Assembly: GCA_021325365.1 (NCBI GenBank)
Contig: JAJPHF010000155.1
Span: forward strand, 58,680-122,679
Reading direction: 5' to 3'
DNA: 64,000 nucleotides
Origin: Pseudomonadota bacterium
GTDB lineage: Bacteria > Chloroflexota > UBA6077 > JAJPHF01
Below are positions 17,102 through 25,162 of the stretch, piece after piece. The first letter of the stretch is position 1. Each line of letters starts with the position of its first letter. Position numbers and translations under genes: made by a program. The notes beneath the pieces are model-generated. The model saw only the letters and a program-made list of their open reading frames with translations. It was not told the DNA's origin and searched no databases.

Positions 17102-17133
17102 CTGGCAGCCGGCGCGGGCCGCCAGCGTATAAT
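17102..17133 (+). promoter_or_regulatory. candidate promoter (TATAAT)
   Basis: A perfect -10 hexamer TATAAT at 17128-17133 stands out in very GC-rich DNA, about 50 bp before the ATG at 17184. The best -35 is weak (CTGGCA at 17102-17107, 20-bp spacer). Confidence 0.35.
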
Positions 17134-17183
17134 TCGCCGTGCTCCCGACCATCCCCATTCTCGCCCGTGAGTATTGCCGCCCC

Positions 17184-17516
17184 ATGCACATCAAGGACAT
17201 GATCTCCCTGGCCCAGCCCGCGGCGCCGCTGCGCTCGCACGAACCGCCGTCCGACCGGCCGATGCCGCCAGTGGCGATGGATGTCGTCCTGGAAGAGCCG
17301 GTTTCGCGGGCCCAGCACCTCGTCGACGGCGTCAGACGCATCAAAGCAACCCCCTGGTATCGCCTGCTTCGCAAGCGCGGCCTGCGCTTCGTCCCCCTGG
17401 GCCACCGGGAGGGCGTGATCGTGCTCGTGGTGGGCACGGCGGCGTCGCTCGGCGCCACCTACCTCACCTACAAGCGTCTGAAGAAGGCCCACGACGCGGC
17501 CACCGAACCCGATTAG
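17184..17516 (+). CDS. small membrane-anchored hypothetical protein
   Basis: A 110-residue protein. ATG 17184 is chosen because the TATAAT at 17128-17133 would place the transcription start near 17140, at or after the alternative GTG at 17139. The N-terminal ~70 residues are soluble and Pro/Arg-containing. A single transmembrane helix (GVIVLVVGTAASLGATYLTY) lies near the C-terminus, followed by a basic KRLKKAHDA tail, so the topology is probably N-out or tail-anchored. No family recognised. It stands alone before the 17.7-21.5 kb operon. Confidence 0.5.
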   Translation: MHIKDMISLAQPAAPLRSHEPPSDRPMPPVAMDVVLEEPVSRAQHLVDGVRRIKATPWYRLLRKRGLRFVPLGHREGVIVLVVGTAASLGATYLTYKRLKKAHDAATEPD

Positions 17517-17749
17517 CGCCCGACGGGCTCCCACGCGTCGCTTCCCCCCGGATCCGCAATGGCTTAGCAACGTCCGTCCTCTGCCGTTCGCTTCACGCCG
17601 CGTCCTAGGCTTAACATCGGCGCATCGGCCGCAAGCGGGCTGCCCCCTCGCGGTTTGTAACATCGCGCGCCGTGGCGAGCCCGGAAAATTGCACCGCATG
17701 ACCTGACCAGCCATCATTGTTAGCGGAGCGAGCGAGATGGGGAGAGGCA

Positions 17750-19108
17750 ATGCTGCGCCGAGCGCGAACGCGGCCGGTAGCGCAGGCCTTGTCGAGTTCG
17801 CGCACGCTCAGCCGCTCGCTCCGCTCCAAGGGGGGCGAGGCTTTCGCCCGCCGCGTCCGCCTCATCACTCACCGCTTCGGCTGGAGCCCTGCCCCGCTTG
17901 TCCGCGCCATGGCTCTCTACGCCGACGTGTTGCGCGAGCAGCAGGCGGCCGCGACCTGGACGGTCACCGCGAACGCCGCGCGCCGCCACCCCGCGGTGCT
18001 CGCTCCGTACCGCGAGTCGCTCGTCGAGCTGGGCATTCACGGCTGGCGGCACACCGACCACCAGTGCTCAGACCTCCCGACGCAGCACGCCGAGGTGCAG
18101 CGCGCGCTCGCCGAGCTGGCCCGCCTGGGGCTCCAGCCGGCCGGTTGGCGCAGTCCTTACCTGCGCAGCGGCGCGGGCACCCTCGCGGAGGTCGGCGCGC
18201 TCGGGCTGCGCTGGGAGGCAAGCGCCTCGCTGGAGTTTCCCTGTGCGCGCAAACAGGTGCTGAGCGCGCGCGGGGCGGATACCTGGGAGCGGGCCATCGC
18301 GTTCTATGGTGCCGAGCCCTGGGAGGCGCGGCTGGCGCTGCCCTGGGTGACGGGCGGCGTCGTCCGCTTCCCGACCGCCCTGCCCGACGACGAGATGCTG
18401 ATCGACCGTCTGAGCCTGCCCACCGCCGACCTCACGGCCATCTGGCTAGGCATGTTCGACCGCACCTATGCCGACGGCGAGCTCCTGGTCATGCAGCTCC
18501 ACCCGGAGCGCGCGCGCGATTTCGCGGCGCCGCTGGCCGCGCTGCTGGCGCGCGCCCGTGCGGCGCGGCCCGCCGTCTGGATCGCCTCCCTGAGCGACCT
18601 CGCCGACTGGTGGCGGCGCCGCGCCACGGCCCAGCTCGTCGTGGCGCCGGCCGCCGACGGCTGGGCCGTTGCCGTCGAGGGGCCGATGGGGCCGCTGGCC
18701 GAGTGCGTCACGCCGCGCGCGAGCGTCGCGCTGGTCGCCGCCGGTGATGCCCCGCTGGCGCCGCCGCCGCCAGCCCCCGCGCGCGTTCTGACGATCCCCG
18801 GCGGGGCCTGGCCGGGCGTGGGCGTGGGCGGCCCCGCCGCACCGTCCGTCGTCGCCCGCTTGCGGGCCATCGGCCTGGCGGCCGAGCTGCGCGCCCCCGG
18901 CCGCACCTACGCGGCGACCCTGGACGATCCGGCGGATACCGCGCTGGCAGCGCTCGTGCGCCGCATCGCGCAGGGCGAGGGCCTGGCCGGCCCGCTCGTG
19001 CGGCTGGCCCACTGGCCCGAGGGCTACCGCAGCGCCGTCGCCATCACCGGCGACCTCTGCGCCATCACGCTCTACGACTTCGCGGCGCGCATCGCCGGGA
19101 TGGCTTGA
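17750..19108 (+). CDS. polysaccharide-deacetylase-like protein
   Basis: A 452-residue protein from ATG 17750 (GGGGAGAGG site). Residues ~60-300 resemble a NodB/PuuE-type deacetylase fold: TWTVTANAARRHP, the metal-site-like HGWRHTDH (about 107-114), then GLQPAGWRSPYLRS and QLHPER. The usual early catalytic Asp-Asp motif (TFDDG type) is not found at the N-terminus. Instead the protein ends with a deacetylase start-like motif, WPEGYRSAVAITGDL then AITLYDF. The order therefore looks permuted or two-domain, with a second domain cut short. Stop codon and the next gene overlap (TGATG), so it is translationally coupled to an ATP-grasp protein. Confidence 0.7.
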   Translation: MLRRARTRPVAQALSSSRTLSRSLRSKGGEAFARRVRLITHRFGWSPAPLVRAMALYADVLREQQAAATWTVTANAARRHPAVLAPYRESLVELGIHGWRHTDHQCSDLPTQHAEVQRALAELARLGLQPAGWRSPYLRSGAGTLAEVGALGLRWEASASLEFPCARKQVLSARGADTWERAIAFYGAEPWEARLALPWVTGGVVRFPTALPDDEMLIDRLSLPTADLTAIWLGMFDRTYADGELLVMQLHPERARDFAAPLAALLARARAARPAVWIASLSDLADWWRRRATAQLVVAPAADGWAVAVEGPMGPLAECVTPRASVALVAAGDAPLAPPPPAPARVLTIPGGAWPGVGVGGPAAPSVVARLRAIGLAAELRAPGRTYAATLDDPADTALAALVRRIAQGEGLAGPLVRLAHWPEGYRSAVAITGDLCAITLYDFAARIAGMA

Positions 19109-20274
19109 TGGAGACGGGGGCGCTCGTTATCGGCGGCGACTACCAAGGGTTAGGGATCGTCCGTAGCCTTGGGCGGCGCGGCATCCCCGTCTGGGTGCTC
19201 GACGACGAGCGCTCGATTGCCGCGGTCTCCCGCTACACCCGGCGCGCCCTCCCCTGGCCGACCGACGCGGGGTGCCAGCGCGACTACCTGCTGGCGCTCG
19301 CCAAACAGCACCGGCTGGACGGCTGGGTGGTCTACCCGACGCGCGACGAGACGGTCGGGCTGCTGGCGCGCGAGCACGCCGCGCTGGCCGAGCGCTACCG
19401 CCTCGCCACGCCGCCCTGGGAGATCACCCGCTGGGCCTACGACAAGCGGCTCACCTATCAGCTCGCCGCCGAGAGCGGCCTCGCCGCGCCCTGGACGCGC
19501 TACCCGGCCAACCGCGACGAGGTGGCCGCCCTCGACTGCCAGTACCCGGTCATCCTCAAGCCCGCCATCAAGGAGCATTTCTACCGCCACACCCACGCCA
19601 AGGCCTGGCGCGTGGACGACCGCGCGGCGCTGCTCGCCCGCTACGACGAGGCGTGCGCCCTGCTGGCCCCCGACGAGCGCGACGAGATCATGGTGCAGGA
19701 GCTGATCCCGGGCGGCGGCGAGGCCCAGTTCTCCTTCGCCGCCCTCTGCCACGATGGCGCCATCCTCGCGTCGCTCGTGGCCCGCCGCTGGCGCCAGCAC
19801 CCGATGGACTTCGGCCACTCCAGCACTTACGTCGAGACGATCCAGCTACCCGGAGTGGCGGCCGCGGGCACGGCGCTGCTCGCGGCGATGCGCTACAGCG
19901 GCCTCGCCGAGGTCGAGTTCAAGCGCGACCCGCGCACCGACCGCTACAAGGTGCTCGACGTGAACGCGCGGACCTGGGGCTGGCACACCATCGGACCGCG
20001 CGCGGGCGTGGACTTCCCGTACCTCCTCTGGCGGCTGCTGCACGGCCAGCCGGTGCCGGCGACGCGCGGCCGGCCGGGGGTGCGCTGGATGCGCCTGCTC
20101 ACCGATCTACCGACGGCGCTCCTGGAGATCCGCCGCGGGCGGCTCGCGCCCGGCGCCTACCTGCGATCGCTCGCCGGCCGGCCGACCCCATCGGTCTTCC
20201 AGGTTGACGATCCGCTCCCGGCGCTCCTCGAGCTGGCGCTGGTGCCCTATCTCTGGCGGCAGCGTGGCTATTGA
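19108..20274 (+). CDS. ATP-grasp carboxylate-amine/thiol ligase-like protein
   Basis: A 388-residue protein from ATG 19108, which overlaps the stop of the preceding gene. An N-terminal Rossmann-like pre-ATP-grasp part (VIGGDYQGLGIVRSLGRRGIPVWVLD) is followed by YPVILKPAIKEHF (ATP-binding Lys), EIMVQELIPGGG (hinge), and the metal-binding EVEFKRD...VLDVNARTWGWH. This is the layout of ATP-grasp ligases acting on carboxylates, as in peptide-like natural product and cell-surface modification pathways (COG3919-like). It lies between a deacetylase-like and an FAD protein, suggesting a pathway that trims and then ligates an N-acylated compound. The substrate is unknown. Confidence 0.85.
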   Translation: METGALVIGGDYQGLGIVRSLGRRGIPVWVLDDERSIAAVSRYTRRALPWPTDAGCQRDYLLALAKQHRLDGWVVYPTRDETVGLLAREHAALAERYRLATPPWEITRWAYDKRLTYQLAAESGLAAPWTRYPANRDEVAALDCQYPVILKPAIKEHFYRHTHAKAWRVDDRAALLARYDEACALLAPDERDEIMVQELIPGGGEAQFSFAALCHDGAILASLVARRWRQHPMDFGHSSTYVETIQLPGVAAAGTALLAAMRYSGLAEVEFKRDPRTDRYKVLDVNARTWGWHTIGPRAGVDFPYLLWRLLHGQPVPATRGRPGVRWMRLLTDLPTALLEIRRGRLAPGAYLRSLAGRPTPSVFQVDDPLPALLELALVPYLWRQRGY

Positions 20275-20352
20275 CCCGAGACATTGGGCCCGGGGGGATG
20301 CGCCCCAACCCGCTCCCGAGGGCCTGGGGATTCTGAGCGAAGTGAGGTTGAG

Positions 20353-21549
20353 ATGAGCGAGCAGCAGACGGACGTGGCGGTGGTCGGCGCGGGGCCGTAT
20401 GGGCTCTCGACCGTAGCCCACCTGCGCGCGGCCGGCGTAGAGACGCGAGTGTTTGGCGAGCCAATGGTGTTCTGGCAAGAGCAGATGCCCGTCGGCATGT
20501 TCCTCCGCTCGGCCTGGGAAGCCTCGCACATCGCCGACCCACACCGCCGCTACACGCTAGAAGCCTACCAGGCGGCGACTGGCGCGCGCTTCGCCGCGCC
20601 GGTGCCGCTCGACGACTTCGTGCGCTATGGCCAATGGTTCCAGCAGCAGGTGGCGCCCGACCTCGACCGCCGCCGCGTGGCGCGCGTGGCCCGCGAAGGC
20701 GCCGGCTTCTGCCTGGAAACCGAGGACGGCGATACGCTGCGGGCGCGGCGCGTGGTGCTCGCCACCGGCATCGCCAACGTCGCCCACAAGCCGGCCGAGC
20801 TGCGCATGCTGCCGCCCGACAAGACCTCGCATTCCTCCGAGGAGCGTGACCTCCGCCGCTTCGCGGGCCAGCGCGTCGCCGTGATCGGCGGCGGGCAGAG
20901 CGCGCTCGAGTCGGCGGCGCTGCTCCACGAGGGCGGCGCCGACGTGGAGGTGCTCGTGCGGGCGCCGCGCATCCATTTCCTCAAGGGCGCCGGCCTGCGC
21001 AGCCGTCTACGCGACCGCCTCGGCCCCGCGCGGCCGCTGCTCTACCCCGACACCGACGTCGGCCCGCCCGGCCTCAGCTTCCTGGTTGCCCACCCGGCGC
21101 TGTTCCGCCAGTTCCCACGCGAGCTACAGGACCGCATCGCGCGCCGCTCGATCCGCCCGGCCGGGGCCGCCTGGCTTCGCCCGCGCCTGCAGGACGTGTC
21201 GATCACGCTGGGCCGCGCCGTGGTGGGCGCGGCGCCCGACGGCGAGCGCGTGCGGCTGACGCTCGACGACGCGACCGAGCGCCGCGTCCACCACGTCCTG
21301 CTCGCCACCGGCTACCGTGTGAACCTCGACCGCTATAGCTACCTGGACCCCGCGCTCCTGCGCGCCATCGAGCGCGTCGACGGCTACCCGGCCCTGCGCG
21401 CGGGCTTCGAGACCTCGGTGCCCGGGCTGCACATGGTCGGCGCGCCGGCCGCCATCAGCTTCGGGCCGCTGTTCCGCTTCGTCTCCGGCACCGGCTACGC
21501 CGCCCGCCCCCTCACCCGCCGCGTCCTCGCGGGCGCCCGCGCGGCGTAA
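20353..21549 (+). CDS. FAD/NAD(P)-dependent oxidoreductase (flavin monooxygenase-like)
   Basis: A 398-residue flavoprotein from ATG 20353. Two dinucleotide-binding motifs are present: FAD-type VVGAGPYGLS at 10-19 and NAD(P)-type VIGGGQSALESA near 178-189, with the ATGYRVN motif that precedes the flavin loop. The order and the VVLATGIANVAHKP segment resemble flavin-containing and lysine/ornithine N-monooxygenases (COG2072/COG3486 types). It is the third gene of the deacetylase-like/ATP-grasp cluster, 80 bp after the ATP-grasp stop. It may hydroxylate or oxidise the compound made by the other two; this is inferred from position only. Confidence 0.85.
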   Translation: MSEQQTDVAVVGAGPYGLSTVAHLRAAGVETRVFGEPMVFWQEQMPVGMFLRSAWEASHIADPHRRYTLEAYQAATGARFAAPVPLDDFVRYGQWFQQQVAPDLDRRRVARVAREGAGFCLETEDGDTLRARRVVLATGIANVAHKPAELRMLPPDKTSHSSEERDLRRFAGQRVAVIGGGQSALESAALLHEGGADVEVLVRAPRIHFLKGAGLRSRLRDRLGPARPLLYPDTDVGPPGLSFLVAHPALFRQFPRELQDRIARRSIRPAGAAWLRPRLQDVSITLGRAVVGAAPDGERVRLTLDDATERRVHHVLLATGYRVNLDRYSYLDPALLRAIERVDGYPALRAGFETSVPGLHMVGAPAAISFGPLFRFVSGTGYAARPLTRRVLAGARAA

Positions 21550-21706
21550 TATCAAGCGACGCCGATCAGTTCGCGTACACCGCCAGCAGCCAAGCAGGCC
21601 GGGCCGGTAGGAAGAGGAAGGATTGGCCGTCAGTTGGTATAACTGCGGCAGGCGCCGGCCGCCGGCGGTTGCCATCGCCATGGAGCCCATCGACGGGCGA
21701 CCAGAT

Positions 21707-21900
21707 GGTAGGCCCGGGCCTCGTCCCCTGCCGCCCGGCCGGGACAGCTAACCGCTCGCTTCCAGACACCGCCAAGCGTAGGGCAAGGGCTCGTCCCCTG
21801 CCGCCCGGCCGGGTCTGCTCATGCCAGCCGATCTACCAAACCCGAGGTAGGGCAGGGGACGAGCCCCTGCCGCCCGGCCGACGCTGCCCGGCTCGCTCAC
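21707..21900. repeat. three GGCAGGGG/CCCCTGCC repeat copies in a gene-poor stretch
   Basis: Copies at about 21707-21740, 21778-21811 and 21846-21880 share the GGGCTCGTCCCCTGCCGCCC core seen at 9562-9770. The third copy has the arms in the opposite internal order (CAGGGGACGAGCCCCTG), i.e. the hairpin loop is inverted. The surrounding 21550-22555 region contains no other convincing gene apart from the possible remnant at 22035-22355. Confidence 0.8.
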
Positions 21901-22034
21901 CCTCTAGGCCGCTGTAGTCGAGCCTTCGCGCACCGTCAGCTCACGGCGCTGCAACGAGCAGGCTGGTCATCATGATGCTCGACGACGCCGACTCGCTTGG
22001 AGCGCCTTGCCGAGCGTGTGCCCGCCCAGGTTGA

Positions 22035-22355
22035 CGTCGGGACGGCTTTCACGCCGCTGCTCCTCGGCTTGCTCTCTTGGCCCCGCCCCCGACACTGGTG
22101 CCCGTGCCCACCGCGCCGGTTGCCGCGCCTGGCGCCGCGCTGGGAGCCGAGCCCAGGGTGCCGGTGATCCCGGCGGTGAATAGCCTAGGGCTGATCGGGC
22201 TGGGACTGGTCGCGCTGCTAGTCTTCGCGCGGCGCGCGCACGGCGCCGCCGGCCCGCCGCCCGTGCCACCGCGAAGCGCCGCCACCTGTCCCGAGAATAG
22301 TGCCTCTGAAGCCGCCGCGGCCAGCGGCCCCGCCGGCTGCATCTCACCCCATTGA
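22035..22355 (+). pseudogene. possible remnant ending in an IPTL/PEP-type membrane sorting segment
   Basis: An open frame without ATG (TTG at 22077) encodes a Pro/Ala-rich stretch followed by VIPAVNSLGLIGLGLVALL and FARRAH. That is: an IP-x-x short motif, one hydrophobic helix, then a basic cluster, as in IPTL-CTERM/PEP-CTERM-like surface anchors. The ~40 residues after the basic cluster are unlike a normal sorting signal, and no exported domain precedes it. It may be the decayed 3' end of a surface-protein gene or a chance frame. Confidence 0.3.
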
Positions 22356-22555
22356 CCGCGACACCGTTCCCGGCGAGACCGGCCGGCGCTGACACGTCGC
22401 TGGATTTGACGGCCGGCGGGCGCGCGAGGCGTGGATACCTATCCATTAAATTGGGTCAGTGTGGCACAATGTGAGCGAAGCAGCCGACGCCGTGCCGAAT
22501 GTGGGTGTTGCGCTGCCACCTGAGATAGCCGCCGCATGGCGGGAGGGGGGCAAGC

Positions 22556-23170
22556 ATGCGACCGACTGGCGGGTGGTCCCGGCGACTCCTGACGAGTGGC
22601 GGCGTCCTGGCCGCCACGGTGGCGCTGCTCGTGGCAAGCAGCCCGGCGCTGGCGCAAACGCCGCCGCCGACGACCAATCAGGGCCCGCGTTTCGGCCAGT
22701 GGGGCCCCGGTGAAGCGCCGCCCGCTCCCGAGGGGCCTGCGCCGGGCGCGCCGCCATCCGTGCAAGCCGCGCCTCCGAGCGCGCCCCCGTCGCAGCCCAG
22801 CCTGCCGCCGCCTTCGCCTCAGCCGAACTGGTGGGGCGGCTGCAACTTCGACCTGCGCGGCAGCTGGTACGTCGAGGGCCGCCAGGACCAGCCGTGGTAT
22901 CGGCCCTACACCACCAACCTGTACGTCTCGCAGTACGCCAACTGGCTGCGCATCGACCAGCCCGACGCGGGCTACACCTACTACGGCCAGTGCAACGGCA
23001 ACAACGTCACGCTGGACGTGTACCAGGGCTCGCAGTTTATCGGCTACGAGAATGGCGTGGCCGACTGGGGCGGCGGCGCCTACGCCCGGTGGGGAGGGCC
23101 GCGCGTGCGCGCGAGCTGGCAGACGTTCGTGCCCAGCTCGTCCTCGGGCACTGAAACCTGGCACCGCTAA
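22556..23170 (+). CDS. secreted proline-rich hypothetical protein
   Basis: A 204-residue protein from ATG 22556 behind GGGAGGGGGG. Residues 1-34 are a signal peptide ending at ASSPALAQ. Residues ~35-90 are Pro-rich low complexity. The C-terminal ~110 residues form an aromatic-rich, mostly beta domain starting NWWGGCNFDLRGSWYVEG and including two Cys (CNFD, GQCNGN) that could form a disulfide. The domain looks like a small lipocalin- or lectin-like sandwich, but I cannot name it. A NarL-type regulator follows 125 bp downstream on the same strand. Confidence 0.7.
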   Translation: MRPTGGWSRRLLTSGGVLAATVALLVASSPALAQTPPPTTNQGPRFGQWGPGEAPPAPEGPAPGAPPSVQAAPPSAPPSQPSLPPPSPQPNWWGGCNFDLRGSWYVEGRQDQPWYRPYTTNLYVSQYANWLRIDQPDAGYTYYGQCNGNNVTLDVYQGSQFIGYENGVADWGGGAYARWGGPRVRASWQTFVPSSSSGTETWHR

Positions 23171-23294
23171 CGACGAAACAGGGAATAGGCGACACGGCGG
23201 CCCGGACCGCCAGCGCGGGCATCACGAGGCCCCGCCTTTGGCTTGCCGTGCGCCATGCCGCTCGTGCCGTGTCGACCGACAGACGAGGGATAGT

Positions 23295-23957
23295 GTGAGC
23301 GAGCCGATCCGAGTCCTGCTGGCGGACGATCACACGCTGTTCCGCCAGGGGCTACGCCACTTGCTCGCCGACCATCCTCGGCTGAAGATCGTTGGCGAGG
23401 CCTCCAGCGCCGACGAGGCGGTAGAGGAGGCGCAGCGGCTGAAGCCCGACGTCATCCTCATGGATCTGCACATGCCGGGCGGTGGCGGCATCGAAGCCAC
23501 CCGCATCCTGCGCGGCGAGATGCCCGACGTGGGCGTGCTCATCCTGACGGTCTCCGAGAACGAGGAGGACTTGTTAGCGGCCCTGCGGGCGGGCGCCAAA
23601 GGCTACATCCTCAAGACCTCCGACTTCGAGCAGCTGCTGCGCTCGCTGGACACCGTCGCCGCCGGCCAGGCCGCGCTGGCGCCCGAGATGACCACGAAGC
23701 TGCTGACCCAGCTCAGCACCGACGACGCCACCCCCGGCCCGCGGCGACGCCCCGAGCCGCATCATCAGCTTAGCGAGCGCGAGCTAGAGATCCTGAAGCT
23801 CATCGCGGAGGGCGCCAGCAACCGCCAGATCGCCGGCCAGCTCTATCTTAGCGAGAACACCGTGCGCACCCATCTGGTCCACATCCTCGGCAAGCTAGGC
23901 CTCGAGAACCGTGTCCAGGCCGCCGCCTACGCCCTGCGGAACGGCCTCGCGTCTTAA
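23295..23957 (+). CDS. NarL/FixJ-family response regulator
   Basis: A 220-residue response regulator starting at GTG 23295. Receiver domain ~1-125: Asp11/Asp12, phospho-acceptor Asp57 (LMDLHMPG), Thr85 and Lys107. The LuxR-type HTH domain lies at ~155-215 (LSERELEILKLIAEGASNRQIA...SENTVRTHLVHILGKL). It should bind DNA as a dimer after phosphorylation. No sensor kinase is encoded nearby. It may co-transcribe with the secreted Pro-rich protein upstream. Confidence 0.93.
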   Translation: MSEPIRVLLADDHTLFRQGLRHLLADHPRLKIVGEASSADEAVEEAQRLKPDVILMDLHMPGGGGIEATRILRGEMPDVGVLILTVSENEEDLLAALRAGAKGYILKTSDFEQLLRSLDTVAAGQAALAPEMTTKLLTQLSTDDATPGPRRRPEPHHQLSERELEILKLIAEGASNRQIAGQLYLSENTVRTHLVHILGKLGLENRVQAAAYALRNGLAS

Positions 23958-24240
23958 AGCCGCCGACGCGCAAGATGAGCCGCCACCGTCTGGCGGGACC
24001 GCCCTTCCTGCCCCCGCGGCTCCCGGCACCCGGCCCGGCTCCCCGCGTCTCCCGAGCGACCGCTCCTCGGCCAACCCGGATCTCTCGTAGACGCGACGGC
24101 GCCAAGGAGCACGGTCCGGTCCGCTGGCGCACCGCATGCACGTATGACGGGTAGTGCGCCATATCGGGGCGCTGCTTCCTGCGCCGTGCCGAGGGAGCTT
24201 CCGTCCAGTATCGTGTCGAACCCGGCGCAGGCGTTCCTTT

Positions 24241-24452
24241 ACTCCCTCTCCCCCTGAGAGAGGGCCGGGGGAGGGCGTCCTCCCCCTCTCCCCCTGGGAA
24301 AGGGCCGGGGTGAGGGCGCCTTCCCTCGTCCCTCCCCCTCTCCCCCTGGGAGAGGGCCGGGGTGAGGGCGTCCTCCCCCTCTCCCCCTGGGAGAGGGCCG
24401 GGGGAGGACCGGTCTCTCCCCCTCTCCCCCTGAGAGAGGGCCGGGATGAGGG
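24241..24452. repeat. tandem array of five CTCTCCCCCTG...GGGCCGGGG units
   Basis: Five units of the form CTCTCCCCCTGRGARAGGGCC plus a G-rich tail occur in 210 bp with irregular 38-60 bp spacing. Each unit is itself an imperfect hairpin (CCCTCTCCC / GGGAGAGGG). A single further copy is at 35785-35818, next to the second copy of the 260-bp element. The whole 23958-24922 interval (965 bp) holds no convincing gene: it consists of this array, the 260-bp element and short stretches of similar sequence. Confidence 0.85.
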
Positions 24453-24542
24453 CCCGTCTTGGTCGGCGAACCGCCGGGCCGCATCGGGTATCATCCGCCG
24501 TCGCCGGACGACCGCCCCTCGCCAATGCCGTATTGAGTGAGA

Positions 24543-24802
24543 GGCCGCGAGGCGCGCAGGAGAGCGCCCGCCCTCCGGCGCGACGTGGTCGCCTATCTTA
24601 CGCCGTACACGCCTCCACCCCACCCGCCCTACCGCCCGGTCCCGGGGCCCCGCCCCGCCGGCACCGGCCGCCGCGGGTCGCTCGGTAGAGTATCGTACGG
24701 GGTAAACGATGCGACCTTCCGCGCCCGAGGAGCCCGCGCCAACCCGCGCCCGGCCTAGCACTTAACCACCCGGTCAAGGAGCATCGTTTGACCGTTCCTC
24801 GG
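24543..24802 (+). repeat. 260-bp dispersed leader element, copy A
   Basis: This sequence matches 35837-36096 over its full 260 bp with only scattered substitutions and no net length change. The 3' ~115 bp carry the best conserved part: GTACGGGGTAAACGATGC at about 24694-24711, then GGAGCATCGTTTGACCGTTC at 24778-24797. AAACGATGC and GCATCGTTT are reverse complements about 70 nt apart. The copy ends 120 bp before the ATG of the 79-residue gene and recQ, in the same orientation. Confidence 0.85.
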
Positions 24803-24922
24803 CCAAATTGCGCCGCGGATCAGTCGCCTCACGCCCAGGCTGGCACGCCGGCTGCTTTGGAATCGCCCAGAGCACGGTTCGCCGGACGGCGCCCGGGCAT
24901 CCCACACGCGCGGAGAGACAAC

Positions 24923-25162
24923 ATGCCGTATCGGCTCTTTGTCAAGGACACGGGGCAACCCATCGCCAACATCTCGGAGGAGCAGCTCCAGACGCTCGTC
25001 GATCTGCTCGAAGAAGAGGACGCGGACGATCGCGACTACTACGTTGACGGCGCCGTGCTCGACTATCTGGCTGACCGCGGTGCCGATCCCGCGCTCCTGA
25101 GCCTGCTCCGCAGCGTGCTGCCCCCCGGCGGCGGGGTCGAGGTCGAATGGACAGCGGCGTAG
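24923..25162 (+). CDS. small acidic conserved hypothetical protein
   Basis: A 79-residue protein from ATG 24923 (GGAGAGACAAC site). The sequence YRLFVKDTGQPIANISEEQLQTL then a very acidic EEEDADDRDYY and a C-terminal helix (DPALLSLLRSVL) is typical of a small conserved family found in several GC-rich bacteria; I cannot give it a name. The 3' end overlaps the recQ start by 16 bp, so the two are translationally coupled. It follows copy A of the 260-bp element. Confidence 0.65.
   Translation: MPYRLFVKDTGQPIANISEEQLQTLVDLLEEEDADDRDYYVDGAVLDYLADRGADPALLSLLRSVLPPGGGVEVEWTAA

Noticed and set aside
22459..22713. Plus-strand frame with a WREGGKHATDW-like segment
   Set aside because: It overlaps the signal-peptide-bearing gene at 22556 in another frame, and its C-terminal half is low complexity.
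24241..24452. CRISPR-like array
   Set aside because: The repeated units are irregularly spaced, the 'spacers' are themselves G-rich repeat tails, each unit is a C/G-run hairpin, and no cas gene is present.
24543..24802. Insertion sequence
   Set aside because: Neither copy of the 260-bp element encodes a transposase, has clear terminal inverted repeats at its ends, or shows an obvious target duplication; a non-autonomous element is still possible.
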